Source: Pseudomonas sp. (GTDB taxonomy: Bacteria > Pseudomonadota > Gammaproteobacteria > Pseudomonadales > Pseudomonadaceae). From it: a stretch of 10,163 nt of DNA. The notes beneath the pieces are model-generated. The model was given only the letters and a program-made list of their open reading frames with translations, searched no databases and had not been told where the DNA came from. The translations under genes were made by a program, and so were the position numbers. Below, one piece after another: positions 5,951 through 10,163 of this stretch. Location: positions 1-10,163 of the forward strand of contig SKFV01000001.1 in assembly GCA_007117785.1 (NCBI GenBank), written 5' to 3'. Every line of letters starts with the position of its first letter. Position 1 is the first letter of the stretch.

Positions 5951-7350
5951 TGTCAGGGTCTGCAAGGCATAACAACAAGATCTGGCTGCTCTGCGGCCTG
6001 TTGTTGATGTTGCTGGTCGCGCCGGTGTTGCAAGCCGCCGAGATCGAGAATGTGCGTATCTGGCGTGCGCCGGATAATACCCGACTGGTCTTTGACCTGA
6101 GCGGCCCTGCTGATCACAACCTGTTTACTCTGAGTAGTCCGGAACGCATTGTCATCGATATCAGCAATGCCAGTTTCAGTGCCAACACTGAAGGCTTGCC
6201 ACTAGACGATACGCCCTTGACCGGTGTGCGTTCGGCACCGCGTGACGGCGGCGATCTGCGCGTGGTGCTGGATCTGAGCGACAAGGTCAATCCGCGCAGC
6301 TTTGCCTTGCCACCCAACCAGCAGCATGGTCACCGCCTGGTGATTGATCTTTATGACAACGAGCCGCCGCGCAGCAGCTTGCCGGAAGTGGCCAGTCCGC
6401 GTCCGGCACCTTTGCCGCGTCAGGCGCCACGCGGCGGCGATCGTGACATTATTATTGCCATTGATGCCGGCCACGGCGGTGAAGACCCTGGCGCCGTTGC
6501 TCACGGAGCGCGGGAAAAAGATGTGGTATTGAGCATTTCCCGTCAGCTGAAAACCATCATAGATGCCGAGCCAGGCTTCAGGGCAGAGATGGTACGTACC
6601 GGTGATTACTTTATTCCCCTGCGCCGGCGTACCGAAATTGCCCGTAAACACAATGCCGACCTGCTGGTATCTGTCCATGCCGATGCTTTCACCCGGCAAA
6701 GTGCCTTCGGTGCCTCGGTCTATGCCTTGTCCAACGGCGGGGCAACCTCGGAAACTGCGCGCTTGCTGGCGGATCGGGAAAACCGCTCTGACCTGATCGG
6801 TGGTGTGGGCGGCGTCAGTCTGAGCAACAAGGATCAGGTGCTGGCCAGTGTGCTGCTGGATCTGTCGATGACGGCAACATTGTCTGCCAGTCTGGATGTG
6901 GGCCAGCAGGTACTCAACTCGATTGGGCAGTTTACCCCGTTGCACAAGCGTCGGGTTGAGCAGGCGGGATTCATGGTGCTCAAATCGCCGGATATTCCGT
7001 CGATTCTGATCGAGACCGGGTTTATCTCCAATCCAGGTGAAGCGCGCAAGCTGACCACCCAGAGTCACCAGCAGGGCGTGGCCCGCGCCATTCATGCCGG
7101 CATTCGTGAATATTTCCATCGCAATCCACCACCCGATACGCGCATTGCTGCCCTGCGCGACAGTGGCGAGCTGACTACTGCGCGGGCAACCGAACATACG
7201 GTGCGCCGTGGCGATACCCTGTCGATGATTGCTGCACGTTACGGCGTGACTGTGGCGAGCTTGCGCCAAGCCAACGATGTGCCGGGTGACCGGATCCGGG
7301 TGGGTCAGGTCATCAAGATTCCGGCCGGCAGCATGCTGGTCCGTAACTGA
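5950..7350 (+). CDS. amiB: N-acetylmuramoyl-L-alanine amidase AmiB with LysM domain
   Basis: A periplasmic zinc amidase that cuts the bond between MurNAc and the stem peptide of septal peptidoglycan during daughter-cell separation. Numbered from the ATG at 5950 (466 residues), it has a signal peptide at 1-29 or 30 (basic start, hydrophobic LLCGLLLMLLVAPVL, cut near LQA-A), an AMIN domain at about 31-134, a proline-rich linker, an Amidase_3 domain at about 165-391, and a C-terminal LysM domain at about 415-458. Zinc ligands are His175 (DAGHGGEDPG), Glu189 and His243 (SVHADA); the catalytic glutamate is Glu355 (IETGFISN). An insertion near 270-315 matches the autoinhibitory helix region of AmiB/AmiC enzymes, normally relieved by an EnvC/NlpD-type LytM activator; none is encoded here. 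In-frame starts at 5908 and 5947 (GTG) are possible, but the 5950 ATG gives a normal signal peptide. Confidence 0.96.
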   Translation: MSGSARHNNKIWLLCGLLLMLLVAPVLQAAEIENVRIWRAPDNTRLVFDLSGPADHNLFTLSSPERIVIDISNASFSANTEGLPLDDTPLTGVRSAPRDGGDLRVVLDLSDKVNPRSFALPPNQQHGHRLVIDLYDNEPPRSSLPEVASPRPAPLPRQAPRGGDRDIIIAIDAGHGGEDPGAVAHGAREKDVVLSISRQLKTIIDAEPGFRAEMVRTGDYFIPLRRRTEIARKHNADLLVSVHADAFTRQSAFGASVYALSNGGATSETARLLADRENRSDLIGGVGGVSLSNKDQVLASVLLDLSMTATLSASLDVGQQVLNSIGQFTPLHKRRVEQAGFMVLKSPDIPSILIETGFISNPGEARKLTTQSHQQGVARAIHAGIREYFHRNPPPDTRIAALRDSGELTTARATEHTVRRGDTLSMIAARYGVTVASLRQANDVPGDRIRVGQVIKIPAGSMLVRN

Positions 7351-7356
7351 GGTTTC

Positions 7357-9210
7357 ATGTCCCGAATACATTTGCTTAGTCCGCGGCTGGCCAACCAGAT
7401 CGCTGCCGGTGAGGTGGTTGAACGGCCGGCCTCGGTGATCAAGGAGTTGCTGGAGAACAGTCTGGATGCGGGCGCCCAGCGCATAGACATCGAGGTCGAG
7501 CAGGCGGGGGTCAAGCTGTTACGCGTGCGTGATGACGGCAGCGGTATTGTGGAAGATGATTTGCCCCTGGCCCTGTCGCGCCACGCCACCAGCAAGATTC
7601 AGCAACTGGATGATCTGGAGCGGGTAAGCACCCTGGGGTTTCGTGGCGAAGCACTGGCTTCGGTCAGTTCCGTCTCACGCCTGACCATGACGTCCTGTGC
7701 AGCCGGGGCTGATCAGGGCTGGCAGGTGGAAACCGAAGGCCGTGATATGGCGCCGCGCCTGCAGCCAGCGGCACATCCGCAGGGCACCACGGTCGAAGTG
7801 CGTGACCTGTTTTTCAATACGCCGGCGCGGCGCAAATTTCTGCGCACCGAGAAAACCGAGTTTTCGCACCTGGAAGAGGTGGTCAAACGCCTCGCTTTGT
7901 CGCGTTTCGATGTCGCCTTCAGCCTGCGCCACAATGGACGGCCGGTGTTCAATCTGCGTCCGGCACAGACCGAGCAGGAAGCCCGGCGGCGGGTTGCCAC
8001 TGTCTGCGGTCCGGCTTTTGTCGAACAATCGGTCACCCTGGATGAAGAGCGCGGCGGCCTACGGTTATGGGGCTGGGTCGGTTTGCCGACCTTTTCCCGC
8101 AGTCAGGCCGATCTGCAGTATTTCTTCGTCAATGGCCGCATGATCAAGGATAAGCTGGTTGCCCATGCGGTACGCCAGGCCTACCGGGATGTGTTGTTTC
8201 ATGGTCGGCATCCGACCTTTGTGTTGTTTATGGAGCTTGATCCGGGTGTGGTCGATGTCAACGTACACCCGACCAAGCACGAAGTGCGCTTCCGTGATGG
8301 CCGCATGGTGCATGACTTTCTGTTCAGCACCTTGCATCGGGCGCTGGCGGATCAGCGACCGGGTGATGCGCCGCAGTCGGACACTGTGGCGACCGAGGCG
8401 ACAGCGGCCAGCGGTATACAAACCGGCGTGTTTTCTGGTCAGACGCATATGCCCCTGAGCGAGCCGGCAGGGCAATGGCAGGCACCATCGCGCCCGTCGT
8501 CGGGCAATATTGCTGCCGATATGGCCGGTTATCAGGCTCTCTATGGCGCCGAGGGTGAACCCGCTTCATCAGGTAACCCTTTGCAGTCGGTTAACCCGCC
8601 CCTGCCACGGGTGGATGAAAAAGATATTCCACCGTTGGGCTTTGCAGTCGCGCAGTTGCACGGCGTCTATATTCTGGCGGAGAACGCTCAGGGCCTTATT
8701 GTAGTCGATATGCACGCCGCGCATGAGCGAATCACCTATGAACGCTTGAAGTTGGCGATGGCTGATGAAGGCCTGCGCAGCCAGCCGTTACTGGTGCCAG
8801 AGTCCCTGGCCTTGAGTCAGCGTGAGGCCGATTGTGCCGAAGAACATGCCGAATGGTTTCAGCGCCTGGGTTTCGCCCTGCAGCGAATGGGGCCGGAAAG
8901 CATGGCAATTCGCGAAATTCCGGCATTGCTGCGACAGGCTGATGCCGAGCAACTGGTGCGCGATGTGCTGGCTGATTTGCTGGAGTACGGCAGCAGTGAT
9001 CGCATTCAGGCGCACCAGAACGAATTGCTCTCTACCATGGCCTGTCATGGTTCGGTGCGAGCCAATCGGCGTTTGACCCATGCTGAAATGAATGCCCTTC
9101 TGCGCGATATGGAACAGACCGAGCGCAGTGGTCAGTGTAATCATGGTCGCCCAACCTGGACGGCGATGAGTATGACGGAGCTGGATAAACTGTTTTTGCG
9201 GGGACGTTGA
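7357..9210 (+). CDS. mutL: DNA mismatch repair protein MutL, endonuclease type
   Basis: MutL links mismatch recognition by MutS to strand incision and removal. The 617-residue product has a GHKL ATPase domain at about 1-330: KELLENSLDAGA with Glu30 and Asn34, DDGSGI at 59-64, GFRGEAL at 94-100, and HPTKHEVRF with Lys307. A low-complexity Ala/Pro/Ser linker covers about 333-420, and a C-terminal dimerisation domain about 424-617. The C-terminal domain carries DMHAAHERITYE (451-462), fitting the metal-binding endonuclease pattern DxHA-x2-E-x4-E. It also has QPLLVP (476-481), a good match to the sliding-clamp-binding pattern QxxLxP, and the companion motifs ACHGSVRA (562-569) and QCNHGRP (592-598). 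This is the MutH-independent architecture. The ATG at 7357 follows the amiB stop by 6 bases, with TGAGG at 7348-7352 as ribosome site. Confidence 0.97.
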   Translation: MSRIHLLSPRLANQIAAGEVVERPASVIKELLENSLDAGAQRIDIEVEQAGVKLLRVRDDGSGIVEDDLPLALSRHATSKIQQLDDLERVSTLGFRGEALASVSSVSRLTMTSCAAGADQGWQVETEGRDMAPRLQPAAHPQGTTVEVRDLFFNTPARRKFLRTEKTEFSHLEEVVKRLALSRFDVAFSLRHNGRPVFNLRPAQTEQEARRRVATVCGPAFVEQSVTLDEERGGLRLWGWVGLPTFSRSQADLQYFFVNGRMIKDKLVAHAVRQAYRDVLFHGRHPTFVLFMELDPGVVDVNVHPTKHEVRFRDGRMVHDFLFSTLHRALADQRPGDAPQSDTVATEATAASGIQTGVFSGQTHMPLSEPAGQWQAPSRPSSGNIAADMAGYQALYGAEGEPASSGNPLQSVNPPLPRVDEKDIPPLGFAVAQLHGVYILAENAQGLIVVDMHAAHERITYERLKLAMADEGLRSQPLLVPESLALSQREADCAEEHAEWFQRLGFALQRMGPESMAIREIPALLRQADAEQLVRDVLADLLEYGSSDRIQAHQNELLSTMACHGSVRANRRLTHAEMNALLRDMEQTERSGQCNHGRPTWTAMSMTELDKLFLRGR

Positions 9211-9213
9211 GGC

Positions 9214-10163
9214 ATGACTGACGTTGCCCGCCCGCCGGTTATCTGCCTGATGGGCCCGACTGCCGCCGGCAAGACCGACCTGGCGTTGCATCTGGCGGAT
9301 AATCTGCCCTGCGAATTGATCAGTGTGGATTCAGCATTGGTCTATCGCGGCATGGATATTGGTACGGCCAAGCCGGATGCCGAGACGCTGGTGCGTTATC
9401 CGCATCATCTGGTAGATATACTCGATCCGGCAGAAGCCTATTCCGCGGCGCAGTTTGTCGCAGATGTTGTGCCACTGATTGATGCGGCACACGCGTGCGG
9501 TCGTCTGCCGCTATTGGTGGGCGGTACCATGTTGTATTTCCGTGCCTTGACTCAGGGTTTGGCGCGTTTGCCGGCAGCCGATCCAGTGCTGCGCGCGCGA
9601 ATTGAAGCCCAGGCGCAGGCAGATGGTTGGCCTGCAGTGCATGCTGAATTGACACGGGTCGATGCCATCTCGGCTGCACGCATTCACCCGAATGATCCGC
9701 AGCGCATTCAGCGTGCGCTGGAGGTCTTTTACCTCAGCGGCGTGCCTTTGAGCGCTCATCACGCCCGACAGGCGGCGGAAAAACAGCAGTCAGAAGCGCG
9801 CGGGCAAGAGGATTTGCCTTATACTATGCTCTACTTGGCTGTTGCACCGGCTGAGCGTAGCGTGTTGCACAGTCGAATCGCTCAGCGTTTCGAGCATATG
9901 CTGGCGCAGGGCTTTGTAGGTGAAGTCGAGGCTCTGTATGCGCGCGGTGATCTGGATGCAAGTATGCCGTCAGTTAGAGCAGTGGGATATCGGCAGGCGT
10001 GGGATTATCTGGACGCTAAACTTTCCTACGCCGAGTTTGTCGAACGCGGTATTATCGCCACACGGCAGTTGGCCAAGCGGCAGTTTACCTGGCTACGTGG
10101 CTGGCAAGCGCCGGTCCAGTGGCTGGACAGCCTGGATGCAAAAAGATCTGACCAGGCCTTGAA
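9214..10163 (+). CDS. miaA: tRNA dimethylallyltransferase MiaA (3' end cut by window edge)
   Basis: MiaA transfers a dimethylallyl group to N6 of A37 in tRNAs that read UNN codons, the first step towards ms2i6A. The frame is open from ATG 9214 to the window edge: 316 complete codons with no stop. Family members in Pseudomonas are only slightly longer, so just the extreme C-terminus is missing. Visible motifs are Walker A GPTAAGKT at 14-21, DSALVYRGMDIGTAKP at 39-54, LVGGTMLYFRAL at about 101-112, HPNDPQRIQRALEV at 158-171, RAVGYRQ at 255-261 and the C-terminal TRQLAKRQFTWLR at 283-295. It starts 3 bases after the mutL stop, and GGGGAC near 9200 may serve as ribosome site. In related genomes hfq follows; it is not in this window. 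Confidence 0.96.
   Translation, partial: MTDVARPPVICLMGPTAAGKTDLALHLADNLPCELISVDSALVYRGMDIGTAKPDAETLVRYPHHLVDILDPAEAYSAAQFVADVVPLIDAAHACGRLPLLVGGTMLYFRALTQGLARLPAADPVLRARIEAQAQADGWPAVHAELTRVDAISAARIHPNDPQRIQRALEVFYLSGVPLSAHHARQAAEKQQSEARGQEDLPYTMLYLAVAPAERSVLHSRIAQRFEHMLAQGFVGEVEALYARGDLDASMPSVRAVGYRQAWDYLDAKLSYAEFVERGIIATRQLAKRQFTWLRGWQAPVQWLDSLDAKRSDQAL

Noticed and set aside
6202..7371. A 389-codon open frame on the reverse strand, antisense to amiB.
   Set aside because: It is fully inside a well-identified gene, shows no recognisable domain, is rich in His/Gln/Arg as expected from the complement of GC-biased codons, and has no ribosome site. It is a composition shadow.
9396..9404. A DnaA-box-like TTATCCGCA inside miaA.
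   Set aside because: One mismatch to the consensus, single copy, within coding sequence, and no other origin features nearby.
9820..9825. TATACT inside miaA as a possible internal promoter for a downstream gene such as hfq.
   Set aside because: No matching -35 hexamer, and the downstream gene lies outside the window, so it cannot be supported.

Overview
The window is an ordinary, tightly packed housekeeping segment of a gammaproteobacterial chromosome. Every protein reads like a Pseudomonadaceae ortholog. The gene order motA-motB, rsgA (reverse), orn, queG (reverse), nnr-tsaE-amiB-mutL-miaA is, from memory, the one in Pseudomonas aeruginosa PAO1 (the PA4954 to PA4944 neighbourhood), where hfq follows miaA. 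The moderately high GC and slightly divergent protein sequences suggest a Pseudomonas or Halopseudomonas relative. Genus assignment is inference. I see no mobile elements, phage genes, CRISPR arrays, rRNA or tRNA genes.

Layout: (1) 1-1121, the 3' end of motA and complete motB, the flagellar stator pair, forward strand. (2) 1123-2157, rsgA on the reverse strand, meeting motB tail to tail with a single base between the stop codons. (3) 2158-2239, a short divergent intergenic region with apparently overlapping promoters for rsgA and orn. (4) 2240-2782, orn. (5) 2820-3875, queG on the reverse strand, convergent with orn. (6) 3876-3967, a second divergent region, holding a three-copy 12-bp imperfect tandem repeat that abuts the nnr start codon. 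(7) 3968-10163, a forward operon nnr-tsaE-amiB-mutL-miaA with gaps of 6 bases or less or overlaps. miaA runs off the right edge only a few residues before its expected end. No gene-free stretch exceeds 100 bases.

Functionally, the window combines translation and tRNA quality (RsgA ribosome assembly; QueG queuosine; TsaE t6A37; MiaA i6A37), nucleotide and RNA clean-up (Orn for nanoRNA and pGpG; Nnr for damaged NAD(P)H), cell-wall division (AmiB), mismatch repair (MutL) and motility (MotAB). All genes look intact, with their diagnostic catalytic residues present.

I did not find a previously undescribed system. The points worth a second look are small: the tandem repeat at the nnr start, the overlapping divergent promoters, the 1-bp convergent junction, the endonuclease-type MutL motifs, and several start codons that should be placed downstream of the longest open frame.
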